Assembly: GCF_008123425.1 (NCBI RefSeq)
Contig: NZ_VSSS01000067.1
Coordinates: forward strand, 226,077 to 290,076
DNA from: Bradyrhizobium rifense
GTDB taxonomy: Bacteria > Pseudomonadota > Alphaproteobacteria > Rhizobiales > Xanthobacteraceae
Direction: 5' to 3'
Length of the DNA stretch: 64,000 nucleotides
Position 1 is the first letter of the stretch; every line of letters starts with the position of its first letter. Below the pieces are notes generated by a model. The model saw only the letters and a list, made by a program, of their open reading frames with translations. It was not told the origin of the DNA and made no database searches. Below, in pieces: positions 1-8,505 of this stretch. Position numbers and translations under genes: made by a program.

Positions 1-299
1 CGCTGAGCTATCTGAAGCGCTTCCCGTTCGACAAGATCAAGATCGACCGCTGCTTTGTCGCCGACATCGCCGATTCCGGCGGGTCACCCGTGATCGTGCA
101 GGCGGTGGTGAACATCGCCTCCGCCAGCAACATGACCACGGTTGCCGAAGGCGTCGAGACTGAAGCCCAGCGCGAGATGCTGCGCGCGCTCGGCTGCACG
201 GAGATGCAGGGCTATCTGTTCAGCAAGCCGAAGCCGGCGGCGGAAGTGCGCGGGCTGTTCGGCCCGGGCGACGCCATGCCCGTCGCGGCGGTGGCCTGA
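1..299 (+). CDS. EAL-domain c-di-GMP phosphodiesterase, C-terminal part only
   Basis: The gene enters from the left edge, so only the last ~98 residues are seen, read in the frame starting at base 3. They carry the late EAL-domain signatures DKIKIDR and TTVAEGVET, which in this family supply the metal-binding Asp/Lys and Glu residues for hydrolysis of cyclic di-GMP. The catalytic EAL motif itself lies upstream of the window, so activity cannot be judged. The stop codon is followed after one base by the ATG of a GGDEF protein, so the two opposing c-di-GMP enzymes are probably co-transcribed. Confidence 0.9.
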   Translation, partial: LSYLKRFPFDKIKIDRCFVADIADSGGSPVIVQAVVNIASASNMTTVAEGVETEAQREMLRALGCTEMQGYLFSKPKPAAEVRGLFGPGDAMPVAAVA

Positions 300-300
300 G

Positions 301-1395
301 ATGGTAAAACTCATCAAGACCCTCGCTGGAAAGATTCCTGCAAAGACCGTCGACGTGGCGGATTCCTACGCGGTGCGGCTGATGCAGCATCTGGTGGTGC
401 CGACCTTCGTGATCGACCCGAAGCGCCGCGTCGTGATCTGGAACCGGGCATGCGAGCGGCTGACCGGCGTTGCCGCCTCCGAGGTAATCGGCACCAGCAA
501 GCACTGGCAGGCCTTCTATGAGACCAAGCGCCCTTGCCTTGCCGATCTGGTCGCACTCGACCGGCCCGAACAGCTACCGGAATTCTATTCGGAGTACGCC
601 GCACGCGGCCACAACGGACTCGGCTTCAGCGCGGAGAACTGGTGCGTGATGCCGAAGCTCGGCAGCCAGCTCTATCTCGCGATCGACGCAGGCCCAATCC
701 ATGACGAGGCCGGCCATCTGATCGCCGTGGTGGAGACGCTGCGCGACCTCACCGACCAGAAGCGCGCCGAGATGGCGCTGAAGGAGCTCGCCACCAAGGA
801 CGGGCTGACCGGGCTGTCGAACCGCCGCTCCTTCGACCAGATGCTGATGACCGAATGGGCGCGCGCGCAGCGGACGCAGAAGCCGTTGGCGCTGCTGTTC
901 GTCGACGTCGATCATTTCAAGCTGTTCAACGACGAGCACGGCCACCAGTCCGGCGACGAATGCCTGCGCGAGGTCGCGCGCGTCGTCAGCCACCACGCGG
1001 TGCGCCCGCTTGACCTCGCCAGCCGCTATGGCGGCGAGGAATTTGCGCTGATCCTGCCCGACCTGGGCTGCGACGATGCCTGCGCCATCGCCGAGGAGAT
1101 CCGCGGTGCCGTGATGGCGTTACGGATCGCCCATGGCGCCCATGGGGCCGGCAACCACGTGACCCTCAGTGTCGGCGTCGCCAGTCACATCCCCGGCGAG
1201 GCCGACGGCGCCCCCGACCGGCTGCTGGGTGCGGCCGACCAGGCGCTCTATGCCGCCAAGCGGCTCGGCCGCAACCGTGTCGTCTGCTCCGAGCGGATTC
1301 TGGCCGAATTCGCAGGCCTCGGCCGGGACAATGTGCCGGTCAGCGCTCCGGTTGGTCGTCAAGTTCCTGGCCTGGCCCCGCGCAAATCGGCCTAA
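301..1395 (+). CDS. PAS-GGDEF diguanylate cyclase
   Basis: A 364-residue protein that should make cyclic di-GMP from two GTP. Residues ~25-150 form a PAS-like sensor (FVIDPKRRVVIWN), and ~160-340 are a GGDEF domain with the active-site motif GGEEF at 244-248. An RxxD motif (RPLD, 235-238) lies five residues before it, which is the allosteric product-inhibition site, so both catalysis and feedback control look intact. The ATG at 301 is chosen because it follows the EAL stop by one base; the frame stays open further upstream but overlaps the EAL gene. No membrane segment is seen, so it is probably cytoplasmic. Confidence 0.92.
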   Translation: MVKLIKTLAGKIPAKTVDVADSYAVRLMQHLVVPTFVIDPKRRVVIWNRACERLTGVAASEVIGTSKHWQAFYETKRPCLADLVALDRPEQLPEFYSEYAARGHNGLGFSAENWCVMPKLGSQLYLAIDAGPIHDEAGHLIAVVETLRDLTDQKRAEMALKELATKDGLTGLSNRRSFDQMLMTEWARAQRTQKPLALLFVDVDHFKLFNDEHGHQSGDECLREVARVVSHHAVRPLDLASRYGGEEFALILPDLGCDDACAIAEEIRGAVMALRIAHGAHGAGNHVTLSVGVASHIPGEADGAPDRLLGAADQALYAAKRLGRNRVVCSERILAEFAGLGRDNVPVSAPVGRQVPGLAPRKSA

Positions 1396-1461
1396 GCGCG
1401 GCGATTGTCGCGGCGAGACCGGTTGCCCACCCCTCGCCAATCGGCTACATGAACCCTCGCT

Positions 1462-1538
1462 GCACCCGTAGCTCAGCTGGATAGAGCGTTGCCCTCCGAA
1501 GGCAAAGGTCACACGTTCGAATCGTGTCGGGTGCGCCA
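1462..1538 (+). tRNA. tRNA-Arg (anticodon CCG)
   Basis: A 77-nt cloverleaf. The acceptor arms GCACCCG and CGGGTGC pair, the anticodon stem TTGCC/GGCAA encloses the loop CTCCGAA with anticodon CCG, the T arm contains GTTCGAATC, and the CCA end is encoded. It lies at the boundary of an accessory stretch with a decayed IS element, consistent with tRNA genes acting as integration sites, though no second copy of the tRNA 3' end was found. Confidence 0.97.
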
Positions 1539-1742
1539 GCAAAATCAAATAGTTATTGGACTTTGCGTTCGCTGCTTCGCCCGTCGGGTAAGCAACAGAA
1601 CTGTTTTCTGAGCGCTTGGCGTTTCGATCAACGATTGAAGTCGAGACGACTGATATCGGGGACTAGTGCTGCTTCTGGATCGATGGCGCAGGCTCGTCCG
1701 AGAACCTTCGTAAAATTCCAAACAGTATGGCGTCAGTCATGC

Positions 1743-2047
1743 CCGCGGGAAGCTTGCGCCCATGGGCGGTTCTGGTGCCACCGCGGAAATCGACGAGACA
1801 TGCATCGGCCGTAGCGCTTGTGGATCGCGGCGGCGCGGCCCGCAGCTCCAATATCGATGCCGTGACGCTCAACGAGATCATCAAGATTGTGCGCGAGAAC
1901 GTCAACCGCGAAACCGTCGTCGAGACTGACGAAAGCCGTTGGACATGCAGCTTGGCGCGCACTTCACGAGCCATGGCGCCGTGAACCACAGCGCCAAGGA
2001 ATACCGGCGCGGACGCGATCGCCACGAATACGGTTGAGGGCTACTAG
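1743..2047 (+). pseudogene. IS1595-family (ISXO2-like) transposase remnant
   Basis: No open frame spans the region, but joining frames gives the C-terminal half of an ISXO2/IS1595 DDE transposase. Frame 1 at 1747-1815 reads GGSG..AEIDETCIGR, where the family has a conserved DET. Frame 2 at ~1811-1935 reads VALVDRGG...ETVVETDE. Frame 1 at 1948-2019 reads SHGAVNHSAKEY. Frame 2 at 2021-2047 reads ATNTVEGY followed by a stop. At least three frame changes and the missing N- and C-termini show it is dead. It begins about 200 bp behind tRNA-Arg and is probably an old insertion scar. Confidence 0.75.
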
Positions 2048-2149
2048 CGCGCGCATCATGCGATCAACGTCATACCCAACTCACGCTCGGCTGCATTGCT
2101 ACCACAATCGGCGCGGTGTTATGCTCGTCGCAGAACGGGGAGTTTCTCG

Positions 2150-2443
2150 ATGCACAAAATCGCCGTCGCCGTCTTGCTTGCCCTGATGGCCGGTCCCGCG
2201 CTGGCGCAGGACCATGTTCTAGGGCCTGGCGAGGAGCCCAAGGAGAAGACGGCGTCGCAGAAAGCGGCCGATGATCGGGCTGAACGCGCCTACCAACGCT
2301 CCCTCAACAATGTTCCGGAACAGAAGCCGGTCGATCCGTGGGGAACTGCCCGCGGCGATGATGCGTCGAAGAAGTCGGCCGCGCCGGCCAAGCCGGTTGT
2401 GAAGCAGTCGTCCAAGGCCAAGAGCGGCAGCACCGCCAATTAG
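2150..2443 (+). CDS. Small secreted hypothetical protein
   Basis: A 97-residue protein with a clear Sec signal peptide: basic start MHK, a hydrophobic run and cleavage after PALA-Q at about residue 20. The mature part is hydrophilic, Lys/Ala/Pro-rich and probably disordered, ending in a Lys/Ser-rich tail. The ATG at 2150 is preferred over an upstream in-frame ATG because it has ACGGGGAG eight bases ahead and directly begins the signal peptide. No domain is recognised; a periplasmic location is inferred from the signal only. Confidence 0.7.
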   Translation: MHKIAVAVLLALMAGPALAQDHVLGPGEEPKEKTASQKAADDRAERAYQRSLNNVPEQKPVDPWGTARGDDASKKSAAPAKPVVKQSSKAKSGSTAN

Positions 2444-2608
2444 CAAAGACGCGTGAAACGGCGGGCTCGGCCTGACATTGAGCGGGGCCAACCCGCAGCT
2501 TGCAATCTTGGGGTATCGAAACACGCGATGACCAAGGGCGCATGGTGAGGACCTTTGGAGCTCCCTCCGCGTTAATGCAACGAACCCCGGGGGCGAGGAG
2601 ATTTTCCG

Positions 2609-2800
2609 ATGTCTGCCGTCCCTCTGGACGTCCAACGAAGATTCGAGCGGCGATGGTCCGCGAGGTTCCTCTGCCCGAAGCAACCAACCAGAGCACAAGA
2701 ACAGCGGCCTGAAAGGCCCCAGGTTGCCGCGCCCGCAAAAGCCAAAAGAAAAGCCCGTCGGGCTAAAGCAATAGGCCCGATGTCTGCACCGGCCGCGTGA
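2609..2800 (+). CDS. Small basic hypothetical protein
   Basis: A 63-residue, Arg/Lys/Ala-rich product. The start MSAVPLDVQRRFERRW and the tail KAKRKARRAK resemble small proteins of unknown function that recur in Bradyrhizobium; this is recalled, not searched. The ATG has GAGGAG eight bases upstream. There is no signal peptide or membrane segment, and the charge suggests nucleic-acid or membrane-surface association, but that is a guess. The 160 bp before it hold no other feature. Confidence 0.5.
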   Translation: MSAVPLDVQRRFERRWSARFLCPKQPTRAQEQRPERPQVAAPAKAKRKARRAKAIGPMSAPAA

Positions 2801-2841
2801 GCGCGGGACCGAAGCCCCGGGCACCCACCTCAAAGCTCGGA

Positions 2842-3072
2842 CTAACGTAAAGCTCTCTCGCGCGCGGCATTCAGGGCCGCCTTTGTCTGCGGGACAGCCT
2901 CATTGATGGGCTCTCGACTAGGGGGCGGTTCGCTGAGATCTCGGGCCCATGGCGCGCCAGAACGAATTGCTGACCGCGATACGGGGCCACCTGAATTTGC
3001 GCAAGCAGAGATGAGGAGGCTGACAAGGGTCAGCGAACCTGCCGATATCAAGATGCGGATGCGCATGCCCAT
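2842..3072 (-). CDS. Small putative lipoprotein
   Basis: A 76-residue protein whose N-terminus is a lipoprotein signal: basic residues MGMRIRI, a hydrophobic stretch, then LLISAC with the lipobox Cys at about residue 24. The rest is short, polar and without a known domain, ending in a Lys/Arg/Ala helix. It would be an inner- or outer-membrane-anchored periplasmic protein. It stands alone in the accessory stretch, and the call rests on the lipobox only. Confidence 0.5.
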   Translation of the reverse strand: MGMRIRILISAGSLTLVSLLISACANSGGPVSRSAIRSGAPWARDLSEPPPSREPINEAVPQTKAALNAARERALR

Positions 3073-3134
3073 CCAACCGACTGCTCGAAGAATCGATCCT
3101 CCGAATTATAGCACTCGGGCGAACTAAGCAGAGT

Positions 3135-3161
3135 GGCCCGCCAGCGTGAACCGGCGGGGCC
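3135..3161. repeat. GC-rich hairpin, copy 1 of 2
   Basis: GGCCCGCC and GGCGGGGCC pair around the loop AGCGTGAACC. A near-identical hairpin lies at 3641-3663. The core CCCGCCAGCGTGA..CCGGCGGG is shared, so this is either a dispersed palindrome or a pair of terminator stems. The interval 3073-3390 around it holds no gene I can support. Confidence 0.55.
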
Positions 3162-3390
3162 TCTTGATCTACCGCCTCAGCCGGTGACCGCCGTCATCTG
3201 CTGCCGATCGCGCTCGATGCGCGCGAGTTCGTCGACGCGGGGCTGATGCAGAGAACCGCGCAGCCGCGAAGGCGTACCACAAAGAGCGGATGCGCAAGAG
3301 ATGATGGGAGACCGCACCACGCTGCACGCCAAGAACCACAGCTGCGGCTGACGGGCGGATCCGGATACATACCGGGCAGCCTGAGGCGGC

Positions 3391-3549
3391 TTACTTCTCT
3401 TTTTCTTCCGCCTGTTCGTGCTCAAGGTCGCTGATCAGCTTTCCGATGCGCTCTGTGGTCGTGGGATCGTTCACGGCTTTCAGCAAGCGCTTGGATTGCG
3501 CCAAACGAACTGCGATTTGCTCCTGGCGGGCTAGTTGGTCTGGCATCAT
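3391..3549 (-). CDS. Small helical hypothetical protein
   Basis: A 52-residue product, all helical in character (RQEQIAVRLAQSKRLLKAV then a Glu/Lys-rich tail), with no signal peptide. The start at 3549 is chosen because GGAGGT lies seven bases upstream (3557-3562); an alternative longer frame to 3597 has no such site. Function unknown; short amphipathic proteins like this are common in rhizobial accessory DNA. Confidence 0.55.
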   Translation of the reverse strand: MMPDQLARQEQIAVRLAQSKRLLKAVNDPTTTERIGKLISDLEHEQAEEKEK

Positions 3550-3640
3550 TGGTGCTACCTCCGCAGAGTCAGACGGATGGCGCGGCGAATGGTTCAAAAA
3601 TATTTTGGGATGGCACGGGCGTCGCGTTGCAAGCCCGGCG

Positions 3641-3663
3641 GCCCGCCAGCGTGACCGGCGGGC
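3641..3663. repeat. GC-rich hairpin, copy 2 of 2
   Basis: GCCCGCC and GGCGGGC pair around AGCGTGACC. The sequence differs from the hairpin at 3135-3161 mainly by one base in the loop and one in the stem. Confidence 0.55.
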
Positions 3664-3732
3664 TATGTTTCTTAGCGGTGTTCAAGCGCTCGATCCGAGC
3701 GGGTGAAAGACAGTCGCAGCCGTTGCCGCCGA

Positions 3733-3936
3733 TTAATCCTGTCCAATCTGCCTCAGCCCTGCTTCGATCAGCTTGAGGTCCCCCTGCAGAGCCAGAACCG
3801 ATTGCCTAGGATCGACACCAGTCCTGCTTTGGAGATCAGTTAGCAGCTGGCGCCGGTGCATGCGCATGTCTTCCAATGCAGGTCTATTTTTCAATCGAAC
3901 GTAGACGGAAACAATCTGTTCAACAGACGATGGCAT
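3733..3936 (-). CDS. Small hypothetical protein
   Basis: A 67-residue protein starting MPSSVEQIV, predicted helical, with alternating charged and hydrophobic residues and no membrane segment. The start at 3936 has AAAGGAAA a few bases upstream; the frame extends further up to 4074, but that part has no ribosome site and reads like random coding. No family recognised. It lies on the same strand as the small gene at 3391-3549 with ~180 bp between. Confidence 0.5.
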   Translation of the reverse strand: MPSSVEQIVSVYVRLKNRPALEDMRMHRRQLLTDLQSRTGVDPRQSVLALQGDLKLIEAGLRQIGQD

Positions 3937-4219
3937 GGAATTTCCTTTGAATAAAAGGTTCCAAGTCCCGGGAGGAACTAGCAAATCCCGGATCCAAACT
4001 AGCCTGCTCGATCTATGCCGAGAATCGATGACACTTTCGGAGGTCTCGACTTTGTGAAGCAGCTCGGTTCCCAACGGAGTGCCCCCTTTGGGCAGTCATC
4101 TTTTCCATTGCACCGGCATAAACTGAACTGGCCAACCGGGCCGGCTCTTACACTTCCAGCCCCGGGCCTCCGGGAAGCAGGCGGCCCTACCGAGCTATCC
4201 GCTGGGCGGGGTCGCTTCC

Positions 4220-4447
4220 GTGTCCGACCGCCGCAGACGAGAATTAGCGGCCCACCCTCACAATGATCTGGAGCTACCACCTTACGAGGTCTGGGAGGAC
4301 TTCGTCGAAGGCACGCTTCGGTTTCGAAGCACGTCACTCCGGATCTACTATGAACACTCGCTCAGCTATCTTGCGTTGATGACTGACAGCCAAGACACCT
4401 TGCAAATTGTTGCTGACCGTATTCGGAGAAGCGTTCCAGCAGCCTGA
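4220..4447 (+). CDS. Possible small hypothetical protein
   Basis: A 75-codon frame with a GTG start. The residues from ~12 on (YEVWEDFVEGTLRF, ending in an Arg-rich helix) look like real protein, with a mix of aromatics and acids unlike a random high-GC frame. There is no clear ribosome binding site and no known domain, so it may be a fragment or a chance frame. Confidence 0.3.
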   Translation: MSDRRRRELAAHPHNDLELPPYEVWEDFVEGTLRFRSTSLRIYYEHSLSYLALMTDSQDTLQIVADRIRRSVPAA

Positions 4448-4764
4448 CTTTGGCAGCTGGGCACTGATCACGATCCTTGAGTAAAGTCACGTCTTATGGC
4501 CCCTCTCGTTTGTCCCGCAGGCTGGTGGGGATGGCCGCTATTGAGGGTTCAATCGAACCGTCCCACGAATAGGAATCTAAAAGGCGTAGCGCTGGATCGC
4601 AGGCCGTCGCAGCTTTGCCGATTGTAGCGCTTAGCTGGCTGCTCCATCATCGCGTCACGGCGAAGCAGTAGCCTATCTTCATCGGCCGTCGCGCGCCATT
4701 CCTGAACAGATTTATGAACCCGAGGCGTGGGTTGGCCGCTGGCGCAAGCTTTCGACCGCGATGA
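4448..4764. other. Gene-free interval
   Basis: About 317 bp between the last small accessory frame and the glycosyltransferase gene. I see no open frame with a ribosome site, no hairpin with a T-run and no recognisable repeat here. Confidence 0.5.
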
Positions 4765-5793
4765 TTAGCTCGACAGCAGCGCGCGGACAGCGCGGGCAAG
4801 GCGACGACCGGTGGTCTTCTGCCTCAGTGCCTCCGTCCAGTCGAACATGCTTGAGTTGACATCGTACTCGCCGCGCTGGGCTTCCGGGATCGCACCGGCC
4901 ACGATGCGTGCGATCAGGTGCGGCAATTCCCGATAGAATGTGTCCGTGCGATACGGTGGATGGAGAGAATAGAGCCCGGCTCCCGAACCGAGAAAGTCGA
5001 TGCGGGAAAGTCCCTTGCGCATCATGGCCGCGGAGATGATCTCCTCGGCCGGCATGGTCAGCGGCGACTGGCGAAACAATTTTGCGCGGATCCGGCGCCG
5101 GAGATTCGGCCGCACCAGCTCCAGCGCGCCGACCGATGCATCGAACTTGTTTTGATCAAGAACGAAGATGCGCGTGCTCACGCTGCGAAAGCGGTAAGCC
5201 GGGTAGGCGGCTTCCAGCCGCTCGGGCGGTTGGAAGCCGGTCAACCCCGGGAAAGCCCCATGCAAATCGGCGAGTGTGCCGTCAGCGCGGGGCGGACCGG
5301 GAAGTGGTCCGGCAAACAGCGCATCCGGCGTCCTGCTCAGCCAGCCGATCGCCTCATCCAGCCAGACCTGACTGCCGCCGCCGAACAGCATGTCGCTGTC
5401 CATGTGGACCACATAGTCCGCGTCCGCCTTCGAGAGACCGTGGAAATAGGCATGGAACGGTCCGCCATCGAAGGCCTTTTCCGGATAGACGCGGCTTGTC
5501 GAGAAATAGCGCTGCCGCACGGACTCGAGCGCCGCCGGCGAATAGTCGACCTCGGAAATCTCCGCCTTCGGCGACCGCTGCGCGATGGCCTCCAGCAGTG
5601 CAAACAGGCGTCCGCGGTACTCCTCGTAAGCAAGACCGCTGTAGCGGCCGCTCTTGCTCTGCCTGGTGTCAACTGTGAATACGATACGATCGACCTGATC
5701 GCCCCACACGTCGAGCTGATGCGGAAGTGTGTGGACCGCATGGCGCACGTCCAGCGGATGCAAATTGATCTGAAGCGCGGATCTGACCTGCAT
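4765..5793 (-). CDS. GT-A-type glycosyltransferase-like protein
   Basis: A 342-residue protein with no signal peptide. The stretch DADYVVHMDSDMLFGGG contains a DxD motif (DSD, 132-134) in the typical setting of a nucleotide-sugar-binding, metal-dependent GT-A glycosyltransferase, and residues ~1-45 would be the first Rossmann-like strands. Sugar and acceptor cannot be inferred. The ATG is preceded by GGAGAG. It lies upstream of an O-antigen-ligase-like gene on the same strand, so a role in surface polysaccharide synthesis is likely but inferred from context. Confidence 0.72.
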   Translation of the reverse strand: MQVRSALQINLHPLDVRHAVHTLPHQLDVWGDQVDRIVFTVDTRQSKSGRYSGLAYEEYRGRLFALLEAIAQRSPKAEISEVDYSPAALESVRQRYFSTSRVYPEKAFDGGPFHAYFHGLSKADADYVVHMDSDMLFGGGSQVWLDEAIGWLSRTPDALFAGPLPGPPRADGTLADLHGAFPGLTGFQPPERLEAAYPAYRFRSVSTRIFVLDQNKFDASVGALELVRPNLRRRIRAKLFRQSPLTMPAEEIISAAMMRKGLSRIDFLGSGAGLYSLHPPYRTDTFYRELPHLIARIVAGAIPEAQRGEYDVNSSMFDWTEALRQKTTGRRLARAVRALLSS

Positions 5794-5794
5794 C

Positions 5795-5983
5795 TCATCT
5801 CTCCTTGCCGGTGAACTGGTTGATCACGTCCATGGACAGTTCGCGCCTGAATTCGCTGTCCAAGGGAAGCGGCCTACCGGCGGCGTGGTCGGCTTCTGGC
5901 GAGGCATAGCGAATCCAGCCGTAGCGACTGCGCTCATATCCGCAATTTATCAAAGATGGCCTTCTACAGAAGCCAATTAGCAC
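5795..5983 (-). CDS. Possible small ORF coupled to the glycosyltransferase
   Basis: A 62-codon frame whose TGA ends one base before the glycosyltransferase ATG, so translation of the two could be coupled. The GGAGAG that serves the downstream gene lies within its last codons. The sequence shows no domain and no good start signal, and it may be the tail of a lost gene rather than a functional peptide. Confidence 0.25.
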   Translation of the reverse strand: MLIGFCRRPSLINCGYERSRYGWIRYASPEADHAAGRPLPLDSEFRRELSMDVINQFTGKER

Positions 5984-6103
5984 TGCGTCGTTAATGAACT
6001 CGCGGCAGCTTCGCAGCGCGCGTTTGCCTTAACAAAAACGGTTACTCAATCATTGACGCTGCGCGGATGTCCCGCGTCATCGGGCGCCGCCCGAAAGCCG
6101 GGT

Positions 6104-7423
6104 TCAGGATCTCACGCCAAATCGCGCGAGAAAATGCAACCCGCCGACCGCGACCACGAACATGAACCACGTCGGATTTATCCGATCGAGCAGAAACGTC
6201 TCCGTCGTCGCGTAGTAAAGCCCGAATAGCCACACGACCAGATAAAACCGGGCTAAAGGCTGGCTGGCACCACGGCTCTGGATCATTTGGAAATTCTTCA
6301 GAGGCGCCCATACGAATATGAAAACGACGAGAAGCAACCCAGGCAGGCCAATGGTGACGGCGAGGTCGAGGTAGCTGTTATGACTGTGAGCGACTGTGGC
6401 CACCCACTCGGCTCCCTGCTCGGTGTGCTTCTCTCTGACGCCGTCCCAGAAAGCCGAGTAGCCGTGGCCGACGAAGGGCTTTTCGGCAACCGCGCCCAGC
6501 GCGAATTCCCAGACTTCGCTACGCCCGGTAAAGGTCGAATCGATGGGAAGCGCATCGGTGAGCTTCGCCAGTTGCGGGCTGACGACGCTGCCGACGGTCA
6601 GCAGATTCATCAGAAGCAACGGCACGAAGCAAATCGCGCATTTCTGCCACAAGCCCTTCGTTGCCCAGACGACCGACGCCATCCCCCAGACGATCAGGCA
6701 AAGCAGGCTGGCCGTCTTGCCCCCGGTAAAGAACAAGAAGACGGCGGCAAGGACGAGGATGGTCGGTCCGGATAGAAACGCCCCCGCCGAGATAAGATAG
6801 GCCCCAAAATAAACCAGGATCGCCATCACGGGCGATGCGACGTTCTTGTGCTCGAAAGTTCCACGCCAGTCGCCGGCGAGGGCCGGCTCTGCCGCGTCCC
6901 TCGCATTGTGAATTGAAACGCCGGGCGCCAGAATCACACCGAGATAGCAGAGCAGCAGCAGTCCGATTGCCGCCACGGCGAAGCATTGATTGAAGGAGGT
7001 CAGGCTTGATGGCAGCAGGGGCATCATGATGGCCAGCGACATGACGCTCGCGGTCAATGCAAATCGCTGCAGCGAGATCGCCGGATTTTCGGAGAAGAGG
7101 ATATTCAGCGCCATCCAGGCGAGGAAACAGAGATGCAAGGGCGTCCAGAGAGTCCTGAAGGCCGGGACATTTTGCGATGCTGAAAGCAGCACACCTGCCG
7201 CAGAGAGGACGGCAAAACAGAGATAGGTGGCGGCCAGCTTGCCCGAAGCATCGTCGATGATTGTCAGATCCTTGAACGGCTCGAGTGTGACCAGCACACA
7301 AAGCAATGTTGCCACGACCACAGCGCAGCGGAGGCAATCGAGGACATGCAGCTTTACGAGCGCCGTCCGCGCCACCTCAACGAAGCCGCGATCTTGCACG
7401 TTGGCCAAATCGGGGGCCTGCAT
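6104..7423 (-). CDS. O-antigen ligase / Wzy-like polymerase family membrane protein
   Basis: A 439-residue polytopic inner-membrane protein with about 10-12 hydrophobic segments. It carries the hallmarks of the Wzy_C/WaaL family: GDWRGTFEHKN, TGRSEVWEFAL with FVGHGYSAFW, and the periplasmic loop motif VAHSHNSYLDL with its conserved His. Such proteins join or polymerise lipid-linked oligosaccharides on the periplasmic face. Whether this is a ligase or a polymerase is not decidable from sequence. The ATG follows AGGAG. Together with the glycosyltransferase at 4765-5793 it suggests a small polysaccharide locus. Confidence 0.85.
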   Translation of the reverse strand: MQAPDLANVQDRGFVEVARTALVKLHVLDCLRCAVVVATLLCVLVTLEPFKDLTIIDDASGKLAATYLCFAVLSAAGVLLSASQNVPAFRTLWTPLHLCFLAWMALNILFSENPAISLQRFALTASVMSLAIMMPLLPSSLTSFNQCFAVAAIGLLLLCYLGVILAPGVSIHNARDAAEPALAGDWRGTFEHKNVASPVMAILVYFGAYLISAGAFLSGPTILVLAAVFLFFTGGKTASLLCLIVWGMASVVWATKGLWQKCAICFVPLLLMNLLTVGSVVSPQLAKLTDALPIDSTFTGRSEVWEFALGAVAEKPFVGHGYSAFWDGVREKHTEQGAEWVATVAHSHNSYLDLAVTIGLPGLLLVVFIFVWAPLKNFQMIQSRGASQPLARFYLVVWLFGLYYATTETFLLDRINPTWFMFVVAVGGLHFLARFGVRS

Positions 7424-7483
7424 CCCCTGCCGCTCCTTTCGTTTACCACTGGGGTAAAGACATTGATGATTACCGCACCCTCG

Positions 7484-8377
7484 TTAACCGAACGTCAATT
7501 TTCGATCTTCCCGGCGCTCACCGGATTTGACGGCCGGCGTCGCCGGATCGTCACCCGGCGGGCCGATCAGGCAGGCGAGCCGCCCCCGCCAGGTCGGCGA
7601 TCGCCAGAGATCGCGCCCGAGCGCTGCCCATTCGTGAAACGCGATGACGACCGGATTGTTGGAGCGCAGCGGCTTCACCAGGCCGTAGTGACACGGCAGG
7701 TCGTCGCGTTCGGCGACGAAGGTGCCGAACATCCGGTCGAACACGATGAAGATGCCGCCGTAATTGCGGTCGAGATACTCGGCGTTGCAGGCGTGGTGCA
7801 CGCGATGATGCGAGGGCGTGTTGAGCACATATTCCAGCCAGCCGAGTTTCGGGATCCACTCCGCGTGCAGCCAGAACTGGTAGAGCAGATTGATGCCGGC
7901 CGCGATGAACACGGGTCCCGGTGCGAAGCCGAGCCAGATCATCGGCACGTAGAAGACCGCAGCACCTGTCAGCCGCCCGGTCCAGCCGAAGCGATAGGAC
8001 GCCGCGAGGTTGAACTCGTTCGAGGAATGGTGGATCGCATGTGTCGCCCAGAACCACCGGACGCGATGGCTGGCACGATGGAACCAGTAGTAGCTGAAGT
8101 CCTGGGCGATCACGAGCACGACCACTGACAGCACGCCGTTGAGCGGGATGGTGAACAGCCGGTGGTTCCAGGCCAGATCGACCAGCGGCTGCGCGATGCT
8201 GAGCGGCAACAGCGTGTAGACGAGATATTGGCGGCCGAGCGCATCGGCCTACGAGGCCCAATAGGCGCGCCAATTGTAGTCACGGCGCATCACCAGGGCC
8301 AGGACGAGACCCTCCAGTGTCGCGATCACGATCACGGCGGGAAGGGAGAATTGCAGAACGGAAATCAATGGCTTCAT
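7484..8377 (-). pseudogene. Sterol desaturase/fatty acid hydroxylase family gene with in-frame amber codon
   Basis: Read from the ATG at 8377 the gene encodes a membrane di-iron hydroxylase of ~296 residues, but codon 43 (bases 8249-8251, complement of CTA) is TAG. Sequence on both sides is continuous in one frame (YWAS-stop-ADALGRQYL), so it is a point nonsense, probably TTG to TAG. After the stop, the histidine clusters HRASH, HAIHHSS and HHRVHH that bind the iron pair are complete. Translation could restart at a later codon around 8209, giving 241 residues without the first membrane helix. It lies just downstream of an AraC regulator that may control it. A sequencing error is the main alternative. 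Confidence 0.82.
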
Positions 8378-8446
8378 CGCAACCCCGCATCCGCAGGCGT
8401 CTCGCCCGCAGGACAATAAGTTGCACGAGGGCCGCGCGGCGGCGCG

Positions 8447-8502
8447 CCGATTCCTGAACCGGGACTGGCCGATTCCTGCAAAAGGCCCGTCAAATCAGGA
8501 AA
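8447..8502. promoter_or_regulatory. Candidate AraC operator repeats
   Basis: Two direct copies of CCGATTCCTG begin at 8447 and 8469, 22 bp or two helical turns apart, each continuing to a GG or GGCC. A third, inverted TCAGGAAAC follows near 8495. They sit 70-125 bp upstream of the desaturase start and just after the AraC gene's stop. Similar sequences occur in the same position at the second AraC locus (60012-60087). Confidence 0.45.
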
Positions 8503-8505
8503 CGG

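Noticed and set aside
142..300. In-frame upstream extension of the GGDEF gene
   Set aside because: It overlaps the EAL gene's end in another frame and reads as Arg/Ala-rich nonsense; the ATG at 301 is right after the EAL stop.
3177..3425. 82-codon minus-strand frame
   Set aside because: Lys/Arg-rich start, no ribosome site, and a mixed composition; only the last ~20 residues look protein-like, so at most a fragment.
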